Origin: Pseudoselenomonas ruminantium
Lineage (GTDB): Bacteria > Bacillota > Negativicutes > Selenomonadales > Selenomonadaceae
DNA: 58,347 bases
Assembly (NCBI GenBank): GCA_015058575.1
Contig: SVBZ01000056.1
Coordinates: 1-58,347 of the forward strand
Direction of reading: 5' to 3'
The notes beneath the pieces are model-generated. The model did not search any database, had not been told where the DNA came from, and was given only the letters and a program-made list of their open reading frames with translations. Positions within the stretch are counted from its first letter, which is position 1, and every line of letters starts with the position of its first letter. Shown piece by piece: positions 42,771-51,244 of this stretch. Both the position numbers and the translations under genes were made by a program.

Positions 42771-44354
42771 ATGGCAATGGTTATAAAAAATAATTCAGCT
42801 GCTCAGTTGGCTTTGGGAGAATTGAGCAAGAATAACAATAAGCTTTCCAAGAGTTTGCAGAAAGTATCTTCAGGAATGAAATTAAATGGTGCTGATGACG
42901 GGACTTCAGAATATGCTATATCGGAAAAGATGCGGGTAAGAATTCGCGGACTGAATCAAGATGTCATCAATGCACAGACTGGGAGTAACCTTATACACAT
43001 TGCCGAGGGTGGTATTCAGGATATCATAGATAATCTGCGTGAAATGAAAGCAATGGCGATAAAAGCGGCTAATGACCATAATACTGACGTCGACCGGGCG
43101 ACGATACAGAAGGAATTTGAACAACGTAAGACTGAAATTGATGATATTGCTGCCACGACCAATTATAATGGAAAAATTTTGTTGGATGGTAGATATGAAG
43201 AGCCAACGTCATCTGTAATTCCCGGAAGTTTGAGTGTTGCTAATACCTTTTTGGGCTATGTTACCATGAAAAATAATACCAATACGGCTGTAGAAGAGTT
43301 TGTTCGCACTTTTTCTACAATCATTCCACCAACTCATGCTGGTTTTGTTTATCGGTGGGGCAATGATATGGTTACAGGTTATCAGGGGAATGGCTTTCAT
43401 TCTGTTGCCATAATAGGGTGTCCAGGCTCGCTTTCTACAATGAGCGGAGTATCTTTTCCAAATGATTTGGATCAACAGGGCTTTTTTTTGGTTTGCCGTG
43501 ATTGCGATGATATCACGAATATCGTTTTTGACAGCAGCACGACTGCTTCGACATATAGCGGCAGCGTTTCAGGTCAAAGCAACATTCATCAATACACTAT
43601 CGGCATACAGGGAGTGACAGATATTCCTACATTGACCGCAGCCTTGTTTAATGGAATTGCCAGTGCTGCAGGTAAGCCGACGTCTCCAAACGATACGGCT
43701 AATAACGTAGTAGTTTCCAATGTACATGATTTGAGAATAATTCATGGTTCATTTGCCTTGTCTGAGCCGAATAATTCGGCAGCAGCGGCAAGAGTAGCAA
43801 TTTTTGACAATAATCCGAGAATATCATCAGGATATTATTTTACAAAAGCAGGAGCAACTTCTGACTATCAATCATGGATTGGGGTATATGGAAAAGGGGT
43901 AATTACAGAGATATCCAGTACGCCGGTGGAAATACCTGAACAAATCGAATATGACTTAAAAAATCCTTTGACCATTCATACAGGTACCAAAGCCAACGAA
44001 AATCTCAAAGTGTATATCAATGATATGCGGACAGAGTCCATGGGACTTAGCGAGGTAAAAGTAATTCCTCGTGAAGCTGCAGTAGCGGCGCTCTCATCAA
44101 TAGATAATGCGGTTAGTTACGCACTTAATGAAAACACTCGTATGGGAGCGTATCAATCACGTTTAAATTTTACCATTGACAACCTAACTATTGCTAGTGA
44201 AAATACGCAGGCGTCAGAATCGGTCATTCGTGATGCCGACATGGCTAAATCCATGACCGAATATACCAAGAACAATGTGTTAGCTCAGGCAGCGCAATCC
44301 ATGTTGGCACAAGCTAACCAAACTGCTGGCAGCGTATTGTCACTTTTACAATAA
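42771..44354 (+). CDS. Flagellin
   Basis: A 527-residue flagellin with GGAGGTG upstream. The D0/D1 N-terminal part is canonical (MAMVIKNNSAAQLALGEL; LSSG-type KVSSGMKLNGADDG; AEGGIQDIIDNLREMKAMA; TTNYNGKILLDG), as is the C-terminal part (SIDNAVSYALNENTRMGAYQ; SESVIRDADMAKSMTEYTK; MLAQANQTAGSVLSLLQ). The central 290 residues (about 145-430) form a variable surface domain with unusual cysteines (IIGCPGS and VCRDCDD). The filament is exported by the flagellar type III apparatus, so no signal peptide is expected. Codon use is AT-rich, unlike the neighbours. No other flagellar gene is near. It may be one of several flagellins. Confidence 0.93.
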   Translation: MAMVIKNNSAAQLALGELSKNNNKLSKSLQKVSSGMKLNGADDGTSEYAISEKMRVRIRGLNQDVINAQTGSNLIHIAEGGIQDIIDNLREMKAMAIKAANDHNTDVDRATIQKEFEQRKTEIDDIAATTNYNGKILLDGRYEEPTSSVIPGSLSVANTFLGYVTMKNNTNTAVEEFVRTFSTIIPPTHAGFVYRWGNDMVTGYQGNGFHSVAIIGCPGSLSTMSGVSFPNDLDQQGFFLVCRDCDDITNIVFDSSTTASTYSGSVSGQSNIHQYTIGIQGVTDIPTLTAALFNGIASAAGKPTSPNDTANNVVVSNVHDLRIIHGSFALSEPNNSAAAARVAIFDNNPRISSGYYFTKAGATSDYQSWIGVYGKGVITEISSTPVEIPEQIEYDLKNPLTIHTGTKANENLKVYINDMRTESMGLSEVKVIPREAAVAALSSIDNAVSYALNENTRMGAYQSRLNFTIDNLTIASENTQASESVIRDADMAKSMTEYTKNNVLAQAAQSMLAQANQTAGSVLSLLQ

Positions 44355-44363
44355 ATTGATTAC

Positions 44364-44400
44364 AAGGGCAATCGGCAGATGCATGACGATTGCCTTTTTA
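44364..44400 (+). terminator. Terminator after flagellin
   Basis: An 11-bp stem (44364-44374 with 44387-44397) followed by TTTTT. Its sequence is 27/34 identical to the core of the hairpin at 42336-42369 that precedes the flagellin module. Confidence 0.8.
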
Positions 44401-44432
44401 TATAAGTAAAAGTAGTCCTCGTGCTCGTTTCG

Positions 44433-44441
44433 TGGTATAAT
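44433..44441 (+). promoter_or_regulatory. Extended -10 promoter of the 44.5-kb gene pair
   Basis: TGGTATAAT with a perfect -10 (44436-44441), 29 bases before the GTG start of the downstream gene. No recognisable -35. Confidence 0.5.
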
Positions 44442-44469
44442 ATTTGTTTGTAGACTCCTAGGAAAGCGG

Positions 44470-45213
44470 GTGTGTGAGTTGAAGGATGAGACGATTGCGA
44501 AGGTCGATGCGGAGATTGACGGCTGGCAGTATATGCAGGCTTTGCCGGAGCACTGGCATGGTTTTACGCTTGACCGGTCAAAATCGATTGACAAAGACAG
44601 CTACGATCTTTACCGTTATGTGAATGAAGAATTGCATAAAAGCGCCATCGTTTATTTTCATGAGGAAACCCACGAGTACAAGGTGCGCCTCAAGATTGGT
44701 CTCATTGAGTTCTGCCGCATCGAGTTCATCACGGCCAAGCTTGCGGATTTCGAGCAGCTGCTGGTCAAGCAGTTCGAGCAGATGCTCATGGATATGATGG
44801 AGTTCAATCCTGCCGCTCTTAGTTCGATTGTCCGCGATAAGAAAATCATGGAATGGGAAAACGGTGCCAAGCTGCCTGAGACATTGGAGGGATTTACGCT
44901 CTTTATCCGGCCGGCGCAGCCAGTCAAGATCAACAATGGCTCGTATATCGTCATCGATTATGTCGACTTTGCGCTGGAGAGCAGCTTTACGGTTTACTAT
45001 AATATTTACCGCGATGAGTTCTTTGCCGAAGCCCGCATCTGGAATATCCCCGACGTCAACTACGACTTTGACTCCAATGAGCTGCCCGAGCTCGAAGAAA
45101 AACTCCATCAGCATATGCTGCCGCGTCTGCGTGAGGTGCGTGCGCGCGCGCAGAAAGAGGCAGCTGACCATGCGGCTAAGGCACAGAAAGAGGAGGGAGA
45201 ACCGCCCGTATGA
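44470..45213 (+). CDS. Unknown protein coupled to a nucleoid-associated protein
   Basis: A 247-residue acidic protein starting at GTG 44470 (AGGAAAG upstream); a TTG nine bases later is possible. The sequence holds two similar halves, each with a GFTL motif (HGFTLDRSKSIDKDSYDLYR and EGFTLFIRPAQPVKINNGSY) followed by strands, which suggests an internal duplication. The last 30 residues are a charged helix. I do not recognise a family. The stop overlaps the next start (ATGA), so it probably works with the NdpA-type protein. One TTGACCGGTCAA palindrome lies at 44570. Confidence 0.65.
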   Translation: MCELKDETIAKVDAEIDGWQYMQALPEHWHGFTLDRSKSIDKDSYDLYRYVNEELHKSAIVYFHEETHEYKVRLKIGLIEFCRIEFITAKLADFEQLLVKQFEQMLMDMMEFNPAALSSIVRDKKIMEWENGAKLPETLEGFTLFIRPAQPVKINNGSYIVIDYVDFALESSFTVYYNIYRDEFFAEARIWNIPDVNYDFDSNELPELEEKLHQHMLPRLREVRARAQKEAADHAAKAQKEEGEPPV

Positions 45214-46211
45214 TTATCATTGATAAAGCCATCTTGCATATTCTCGATTTCAATTCCGGCATGACCGTCTACTCCGATGAGGAGCTTACGGTCAAGGACA
45301 GCATCGAGACATTTCTCTATAAACATATCGAAAAATCCTGGGGCAGCCAGGACGCGAAGCCAGGGACGTTTTATGATGACAGTGCGTTCCAGCAAAAGCT
45401 CAATGACTATCTGTCCGGCGAGATGAGCTTCGTGCCCTTTTCCAAGGAAATTACGCATACACTCGAGGAAGCCTTCACGCATGCGGAGGAAATGGCATCA
45501 GCCGATGTGATTGTGGCTGACGTGCGTATCGACGATCAGCGGCAGATCGTCGTCTTCAAGTCGAACAGCCATATCGGCTACACGCATCAGGTCAACCAGA
45601 CCGAAAACGGCATCAAGAACGAAATCATCAACCATTATTCGATCATGCCCAGCCTCACGCAGAAGATGGAGGAGTTCGCCTTCGTCAATACGGAGACCAA
45701 GGCGGTTTCAGTCTGTGCGAAGAAGTATACGATCGATGGCAACAGCATCCAGGTCTTTCCCGAAATCCTGCTCGAATGCAGCCTGACACCTTCGCCGAAG
45801 GAAGCCATCAAGAATCTCAGCAAGACGGCGGCTAAAGTCGCCGAGGCTTATGGTCAGGACAAGGTCGCCACCGAAGCGGCCGTCAAGAGCTATGTGGCGG
45901 AAAACATGCAGGCAAGCGATGAGCTTGACCTGGTCGAGGCCGGCAAGGAAATCTTCAAGGAGAATCCTTCGATGCAGGCCGACTTTGACACGGCCATCAA
46001 AGATGCGGGCTTTACCGAGCCGGTCAAGATGGATCAGGAGGCCACGCTCAAGAAGATGTGCAAGCATAAGCTCAAGACCGACACGGGCATCGAGCTGACC
46101 ATCCCGACGGATTATTTCGACAATACCGAGTTCGTCGAGTTCAACAACAACGACGATGGGACGTTGTCGATTACACTCAAGCATATCTCGAATATCATCA
46201 ACCGCGGATAA
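45210..46211 (+). CDS. Nucleoid-associated protein, NdpA/YejK family
   Basis: A 333-residue protein of the 37-kDa nucleoid-associated family. Typical features are the N-terminal KAILHILDFNSGMTVYSDEEL block, DVIVADVRIDDQRQIVVFK in the middle, and the C-terminal TGIELTIPTDYFDNTEFVEF with a final strand pair. In enterobacteria YejK is found on the nucleoid, but its exact job is unclear; in many other bacteria members are encoded on mobile DNA. It is coupled to the upstream unknown gene and 9 bases from hflX. Confidence 0.8.
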   Translation: MIIIDKAILHILDFNSGMTVYSDEELTVKDSIETFLYKHIEKSWGSQDAKPGTFYDDSAFQQKLNDYLSGEMSFVPFSKEITHTLEEAFTHAEEMASADVIVADVRIDDQRQIVVFKSNSHIGYTHQVNQTENGIKNEIINHYSIMPSLTQKMEEFAFVNTETKAVSVCAKKYTIDGNSIQVFPEILLECSLTPSPKEAIKNLSKTAAKVAEAYGQDKVATEAAVKSYVAENMQASDELDLVEAGKEIFKENPSMQADFDTAIKDAGFTEPVKMDQEATLKKMCKHKLKTDTGIELTIPTDYFDNTEFVEFNNNDDGTLSITLKHISNIINRG

Positions 46212-46220
46212 GGAGCGATT

Positions 46221-48023
46221 ATGCAGGTAAATGGCGATTTAGCAAATATCAAAACCTACATATTGGAAAAACTCAAGGCCATCTATGAGCTCTCCGTGCC
46301 CATCGGTCAGTTTTCGACCAAGGAGCTCAATGAGCGCATGCTCGAGATTACCGATATCCTCGAGCGCGAGGTCGCTGTCTATATCAACCGGCAGGGCAAG
46401 ATCGTACAGGTGTCGCTTGGCGATGCCGATACGGTCGATTTGCCCGAGTTCCAGCGGCAAGCGCGCAGCGACCGCCGGCTTTCCGGCATTCGCTGCATCC
46501 ATACGCATCCAAGCGGCGACGTGCGCTTAAGCGAGCCGGATCTGTCGTCCCTGCGCCGTCTGCGCTTCGACTGCATGGCGGCTATCGGACGCCATCATAA
46601 AGAAGGCATCATCGGCTCACTGGGCTTTTTCACGGGGGAACAGAACGAGGCCGGCGTCGAAGAGCTGTCACAGCTCGGTCCGGTCAAAGCAAAAGTACTT
46701 GACCAAATCAACCTCAATATGCTCGTGACCGTCGTCAACAAAAAGCTCGGCGCGCAGAATCTGAAGAACACCGATGCGGAAGAGGAACGCGCCATCCTCG
46801 CAGGTGTCGAGCGTCCGGGCCAGCAGCTCTGGACCATCGAGGAGTCGATGGCCGAGCTTGCCCGGCTTGCCGATACGGCTGGTGCCAAGATAGTCGGAAA
46901 GTTTACCCAGCGCAAGGAAAAGCCCGACGCGGCCTTTTTCCTCGGCAAGGGCAAGGTATCCGAGATTGCGATGGAGATTCAGAACACCAACGCCAATCTC
47001 TTGATTTTAGATGATGAACTCACGCCGTCCCAGCAGCATAATCTCGAGCAGATACTCGGAGTCAAGGTCATTGACCGCACGGCGTTGATTCTCGATATCT
47101 TTGCCCAACGCGCCCGCTCGCGCGAAGGTAAGCTGCAGGTCGAGCTTGCGCAGCTGAGGTACAATCTGCCGCGCCTTGGCGGCCAGGGACTCGTGCTCTC
47201 GCGTCTGGGCGGCGGCATCGGCACGCGCGGCCCCGGCGAAACGAAGCTTGAGGTAGACCGCCGCCGGATATATGCCAAGATCCATGATATCGAGAAACAA
47301 ATCGAAGGGCTAAAGAAAAGCCGCGATTTGCATCGCGTCCGCCGCAAGGAATCGCGGATTCCGCTGGTCGCACTCGTCGGCTATACCAATGCGGGTAAAT
47401 CGACGCTGCTCAATAAGCTCACGGGGGCAGAGGTCTTTGCCGAGGACAAGCTGTTTGCAACGCTTGACCCGACGACGCGTCATCTCGTACTGCCCGAAAA
47501 ACAGGAAATCCTGTTGACCGATACCGTCGGCTTTATCCAGAAACTGCCGCATACGCTCGTCACGGCCTTCCGCGCGACGCTCGAAGAGGTGCAGGAGGCT
47601 GATATGCTGCTGCATGTCGTCGATTGCAGCAATGTGAATTTCGAGCAGCAAATCGCTGCGGTTATCGAAGTGCTGAAAGAGCTTGACGCCGAGACGAAGC
47701 CAACGCTTTATGTGTTCAACAAGGCCGACCGCATCGACAACGACAATCTGCGCCAGCAGATGCTGCATGACCGCGAAGGCATCTGCATCTCTGCGCGTAC
47801 GGGCGAAAATCTTGCGGCTCTGCAAGCCAAAATCGAGGGCTTTTTTCAGGAAAGCCAGGTCAAGCTGACCTTGTTAATTCCGTATGATAAAGGCGGCCTG
47901 ATTACCGAGCTGCATGCGCTTAACGCTATCCGTTCCACCGAATACGTTGAGCAGGGGACGCTGGTCGACGTCAGCCTGCCTGTTTCCGAGAAAAATAAAT
48001 ATTTACCATATAGTAAGGAGTAA
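46221..48023 (+). CDS. hflX: GTPase HflX with N-terminal JAMM-type domain
   Basis: A ribosome-associated GTPase that splits stalled 70S or 100S ribosomes in other bacteria. The G domain is clear: [16 protein letters not shown] (G1, near residue 388), DPTTR (G2), DTVGFI (G3) and NKAD (G4), preceded by the HflX glycine-rich [15 protein letters not shown] and a helical subdomain. At 600 residues it is about 180 longer than E. coli HflX. The extra N-terminal part carries EREVAVY (Glu50) and [14 protein letters not shown] (His94, His96, Ser104, Asp107), which fit the JAMM metalloprotease pattern HxHx7SxxD. RBS AAGGAG. Followed 5 bases later by a ynbB-like gene, an order known from Bacillus. Confidence 0.92.
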   Translation: MQVNGDLANIKTYILEKLKAIYELSVPIGQFSTKELNERMLEITDILEREVAVYINRQGKIVQVSLGDADTVDLPEFQRQARSDRRLSGIRCIHTHPSGDVRLSEPDLSSLRRLRFDCMAAIGRHHKEGIIGSLGFFTGEQNEAGVEELSQLGPVKAKVLDQINLNMLVTVVNKKLGAQNLKNTDAEEERAILAGVERPGQQLWTIEESMAELARLADTAGAKIVGKFTQRKEKPDAAFFLGKGKVSEIAMEIQNTNANLLILDDELTPSQQHNLEQILGVKVIDRTALILDIFAQRARSREGKLQVELAQLRYNLPRLGGQGLVLSRLGGGIGTRGPGETKLEVDRRRIYAKIHDIEKQIEGLKKSRDLHRVRRKESRIPLVALVGYTNAGKSTLLNKLTGAEVFAEDKLFATLDPTTRHLVLPEKQEILLTDTVGFIQKLPHTLVTAFRATLEEVQEADMLLHVVDCSNVNFEQQIAAVIEVLKELDAETKPTLYVFNKADRIDNDNLRQQMLHDREGICISARTGENLAALQAKIEGFFQESQVKLTLLIPYDKGGLITELHALNAIRSTEYVEQGTLVDVSLPVSEKNKYLPYSKE

Positions 48024-48028
48024 TTTTT

Positions 48029-49273
48029 GTGTCATTTTCCCAGAAAATCCTTGACCTCAAGAAAGAGGTCCTAAAAGAGACCCAGCCGCTGTTTGCTCAT
48101 GTCGATGAAGTAGCTGAGGCCAACACACTGAAGGTTCTCGATGCCATGCGCGAATGCAAGGTGTCCGATGCGCATTTCAACACAACGTCGGGCTATGCCT
48201 ATGATGATATCGGCCGCGGCAAGCTCGAAGAACTCTACGCCCATATCTTCGGCGCTGAGCGCGCGCTCGTACGCACGCAGTTCGTCTCGGGCACGCATGC
48301 GCTCGCGACCGTGCTGTTTGGCATCCTGCGTCCTGGTGATGAACTCGTCTCGCTTACGGGCAAACCTTACGATACGATGCAGACTGTCATCGGCTATGAC
48401 AATCCAAGCCCCGGCTCGCTCAAGGAATTCGGTGTGCTCTACAACGAATTGCCGATGATTGACGGCAAGGTCGATATGGCAGGCATCAAGAATGTCATCA
48501 CCGACAAGACAAAGATGGTAGAAATCCAGCGTTCGCGCGGCTACAGCATGCGCAATCCGCTCTCGATCGAAGACATCCGCGCCATTACGGCCGAAGTCCA
48601 TCGCATCAAGCCCGACTGCATCTGCTTTGTCGATAACTGCTATGGTGAATTCGTCGACACGCTCGAACCGACGCAGGTCGGCGCTGATATCATGGCCGGC
48701 TCGCTCATCAAGAATCCGGGTGGCGGCATCGCACCGACGGGCGGCTACATCGTTGGCAAGGACAAGCTCGTGGAGCTCGCTTCGTATCGCTTGACCGCAC
48801 CGGGCATGGGCGATGAACTCGGCGCGAGCCTTGCCAACAACCGCCTGCTGTTCCAGGGGCTCTTCCTTGCCCCGCATGTCGTTGCTCAGGCCATCAAAGG
48901 CGCACTCTTTGCCGCTGGCATGTTCGCCAAGCTCGGCTACAAGACGCTGCCACTTCCAACCGATGTCCGCGGCGATATCATCCAGGCCATCGAGCTTGGC
49001 TCGGCGGAAAAACTCATCGCCTTCTGCGGCGGCATCCAGAAGTATTCGCCGGTCGACTCCTATGCAGCTCCCGAGCCGTGGGATATGCCGGGCTATGCCG
49101 ACCAGATCATCATGGCCGCCGGCACCTTCGTTCAGGGCGCCTCGATTGAATTCAGCGCCGACGGCCCGATGCGCGCACCATACAACGTCTACCTGCAGGG
49201 CGGCCTGACCTTTGAACACGCTGTAATCGGCGTAATGGGCGCTGCGCAGGCCGTGCTCGATGTTGACAATTGA
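48029..49273 (+). CDS. YnbB-like PLP enzyme (methionine gamma-lyase/aluminium-resistance family)
   Basis: A 414-residue PLP-dependent protein of the Met_gamma_lyase family (older name aluminium resistance protein). Features: FNTTSGYAYDDIGRGKLEELYA, VRTQFVSGTHALATVLFG, the cofactor Asp in CICFVDNCYGEFVDTLEP and the Schiff-base Lys in GSLIKNPGGGIAPTGGYI. The true substrate is not settled for this family. It starts with GTG, AAGGAG upstream. It directly follows hflX, as ynbB follows ynbA in Bacillus subtilis. The last codons and stop overlap a TTGACAAGTCAA palindrome (49270-49281). Confidence 0.85.
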   Translation: MSFSQKILDLKKEVLKETQPLFAHVDEVAEANTLKVLDAMRECKVSDAHFNTTSGYAYDDIGRGKLEELYAHIFGAERALVRTQFVSGTHALATVLFGILRPGDELVSLTGKPYDTMQTVIGYDNPSPGSLKEFGVLYNELPMIDGKVDMAGIKNVITDKTKMVEIQRSRGYSMRNPLSIEDIRAITAEVHRIKPDCICFVDNCYGEFVDTLEPTQVGADIMAGSLIKNPGGGIAPTGGYIVGKDKLVELASYRLTAPGMGDELGASLANNRLLFQGLFLAPHVVAQAIKGALFAAGMFAKLGYKTLPLPTDVRGDIIQAIELGSAEKLIAFCGGIQKYSPVDSYAAPEPWDMPGYADQIIMAAGTFVQGASIEFSADGPMRAPYNVYLQGGLTFEHAVIGVMGAAQAVLDVDN

Positions 49274-49377
49274 CAAGTCAAATTGAAACCCCATTGGATT
49301 CAACTGGTAAAACGAAATTGTTTGCAAGTTGAATCCTTTTCGAACTAATAGAGAAACTGCCAAAGAGAGCAGCAAAA

Positions 49378-49418
49378 GCCCCGGCATACATTGAATCGTG
49401 TATGTCGGGGCTTTTGCA
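49378..49418. terminator. Bidirectional terminator
   Basis: AAGCCCCGGCATACA pairs with TGTATGTCGGGGCTT around TTGAATCG. It can end the hflX transcript on the plus strand (followed by TTGC) and the small-peptide transcript on the minus strand (A run on the plus side). Confidence 0.7.
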
Positions 49419-49496
49419 GGTAGTCAGTTTTATCAGCGTACAAATACATTGCGGCAAATAGCATCGACAAGGGTTTCTTCCCGGGAACATAATCCT

Positions 49497-49646
49497 TCAG
49501 GCTGTAGGTGTTTTGGTTCCAGTATCCCCAACCATTTGGGCAAGCTCGTTGTCCAAATCGGCTTTGCTTTCCTTGCGCATAGCCAGACAGGTATTTATGA
49601 GCAGGCAGAACATTGCCAGTACAATCGCGGTGATTTTTTTCTTCAT
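49497..49646 (-). CDS. Small exported peptide, 49 aa
   Basis: Not known to me as a family. The frame encodes MKKKITAIVLAMFCLLINTC then LAMRKESKADLDNELAQMV and ends TGTKTPTA. The first 22 residues are a signal peptide (Lys-rich start, hydrophobic core, LA cleavage) and the mature peptide would be about 27 charged residues. AAGGAG lies nine bases before the ATG, a strong promoter is 59 bases further up, and a terminator follows the stop. The adjacent downstream frame stays open after a one-base shift (to 49345), so a longer ancestral gene is possible. Probably secreted. Confidence 0.65.
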   Translation of the reverse strand: MKKKITAIVLAMFCLLINTCLAMRKESKADLDNELAQMVGDTGTKTPTA

Positions 49647-49704
49647 CCCATTCAACTCCTTTTACGATTTTCATACAAACCGTCTTGTGACATAACATGT
49701 TTTT

Positions 49705-49733
49705 ATAATAGAGTGTCTTTTCTGAAAAGTCAA
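49705..49733 (-). promoter_or_regulatory. Promoter of the small exported peptide
   Basis: On the minus strand TTGACT (49733-49728), exactly 17 bases, then TATTAT (49710-49705). A consensus-like vegetative promoter that supports the short gene downstream. Confidence 0.65.
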
Positions 49734-49769
49734 TATAGGATATATAGCTATCTAAAGAGGTTTTACTAT

Positions 49770-49865
49770 GAACACTTAACGAGTACAAGCCGAAGGCGCA
49801 GCGGGAGTTTAGTGTTCGTGTAAGGGCGTGTGGACACCGTAAGGTGTCTAGTAAGTTTGCGCTGT
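49770..49865 (+). ncRNA. Structured intergenic element (possible RNA or repeat)
   Basis: Several nested pairings: GAACACT (49770-49776) with AGTGTTC (49811-49817); GACACC-GTAA-GGTGTC (49833-49848), a 6-bp stem with a GNRA-type loop; and GCGCA (49796-49800) with TGCGC (49859-49863). No frame explains the composition. It might be a small RNA or an interspersed repeat; one copy alone cannot decide. Confidence 0.4.
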
Positions 49866-49993
49866 AATTACGAATAATTTTTAAGTTCACAAAAGGACTT
49901 TTTTAACATTTGTCGAAATAATTAGCAAATTGATTCACTTGATGTTTCACCGCGTTTAGGAATGTAGTGGGGAGTGGATGAATAAAGGTTAAA

Positions 49994-50200
49994 TTGAAAA
50001 CGGACTTGGGAACGCTGTTTGAGGAAACGGCCACTTATGGTACCGTGGGGGAAGAACTGCCCATGTTGTTTGCCTATTACGGCAAGAAACAGTTGGAGTT
50101 ATCGGGGCTGACTGCGCGAGAGCAAATGCTTTCGGTGCTTGAAGCAGAATTGGATGTGCTCTCAGCGGAAGAGCCAGTTATCCTGTTGGCTGTAAGATAA
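49994..50200 (+). CDS. Small hypothetical protein, 68 aa
   Basis: A 68-residue acidic frame starting at TTG 49994 with AAAGG five bases upstream. It contains LFEETATYGTVGEELPML and LTAREQMLSVLEAELDVL, the latter helical, with no signal peptide. Seven bases separate its end from the next gene's region, and the two may be co-transcribed. I do not recognise it; the TTG start makes the call less certain. Confidence 0.5.
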   Translation: MKTDLGTLFEETATYGTVGEELPMLFAYYGKKQLELSGLTAREQMLSVLEAELDVLSAEEPVILLAVR

Positions 50201-50216
50201 CAATGGAGTGGTGACT

Positions 50217-51176
50217 ATGAGAAAAATGACAGTAAAAGGCTGGGCTTTATTGGGGTTGATTATTTGTTTTTTGTGCAATTTGGCTTATGTGTCATCTGTG
50301 CAGGCGGCAGAGATCATCCGGGAGACGATTCCTTTGGAACGCAACAATGTGAGGCTGCATTTGGAACGTTATGTAGAGCAAGATGGACAGACGAAAAAAC
50401 CAATCCTGTTTGTGCATGGCTTGACCTTTTCTTCTCATGAATTTGATGTCGATTATAAAGATTATAGCCTGGCAAAATATTTTGCTAAGCATAATTTTGA
50501 AGTGTGGTTGCTGGATATTGCAGGATATGGCAATTCAGCTGCCGTTAAAGATGGTTTTATGCCCAATTCGGATTATGCGTCAGAGGATATAGAAGCGGCA
50601 GTGCGCTGCATTCTGGCGCGAAATAACTGCCAATCTATGGATGTCTTGGGCTGGAGTTGGGGTACTGTAACCAGCGGGCGATTTGCAGCACGTCACCCGG
50701 ATCTGGTGCATCGTCTGGTGTTATACGCCCCCATAGTAGCCGGATTGGGGGAGAAGGAGGTCCTTGAGCCGTTTCATCATAACACATGGGAAGATGCGGC
50801 ATCTGACTTTCAAAGGAAAAAAGATGGGGAAATAGATCTTGATATTGTGGAAAGGCCTGTAGCAAGTACTTATATCGATAATGCCTGGCACTATGATAGA
50901 GATGTGAGTCCCAATGGTGGAAGACGAGATTTGCTAGTTGACAAGAGTGCGCGACTTATTCCAACAGAGAGCATAAAAGCTCCTGTGCTGATTATAGTCG
51001 GCTCCAAAGATCCGTATGTGTCACCTGATTTATGCGACGAAGCGTATAGGACACTTCCCAATAGAACAGATTCGGAGTTGATAATTTTGGGTGGAGCCGC
51101 CCATGCAATGTTGATGGAGCGTCCGTATTACAAGCTGTTTCGGGAAAGAGTATTAAATTTTTTGAATAAAGACTGA
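50217..51176 (+). CDS. Exported alpha/beta hydrolase
   Basis: A 319-residue hydrolase. The ATG at 50217 has GGAG eight bases ahead; GTG codons at 50208 and 50211 are in frame but less likely. Residues 1-30 are a signal peptide (MTVKGWALLGLIICFLCNLA, cleavage near VQA-AE). The catalytic set is visible: oxyanion loop FVHGLTF, nucleophile Ser in LGWSWGTV, Asp in VGSKDPYVS and His in GGAAHAML. It should act in the periplasm or outside; the substrate is unknown (esterase or lipase-like). Its neighbour encodes an exported phosphatase, so the two may release nutrients from the surroundings. Confidence 0.82.
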   Translation: MRKMTVKGWALLGLIICFLCNLAYVSSVQAAEIIRETIPLERNNVRLHLERYVEQDGQTKKPILFVHGLTFSSHEFDVDYKDYSLAKYFAKHNFEVWLLDIAGYGNSAAVKDGFMPNSDYASEDIEAAVRCILARNNCQSMDVLGWSWGTVTSGRFAARHPDLVHRLVLYAPIVAGLGEKEVLEPFHHNTWEDAASDFQRKKDGEIDLDIVERPVASTYIDNAWHYDRDVSPNGGRRDLLVDKSARLIPTESIKAPVLIIVGSKDPYVSPDLCDEAYRTLPNRTDSELIILGGAAHAMLMERPYYKLFRERVLNFLNKD

Positions 51177-51244
51177 TGTGCGATATGTCCGGAAATGCCT
51201 CCAGATAATAAAGGCATTTCCAAAAATCAGGAAGGATTAAGAGA

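Noticed and set aside
42694..42792. Leader peptide overlapping the flagellin start
   Set aside because: The 32-codon frame has no clear RBS and its overlap could be accidental; kept only as a remark in the upstream region.
49345..49890. A 181-codon minus-strand frame in the gap after the ynbB-like gene
   Set aside because: It crosses the promoter, the structured element and the terminator; the shorter frame with its own promoter, RBS and signal peptide explains the region better.
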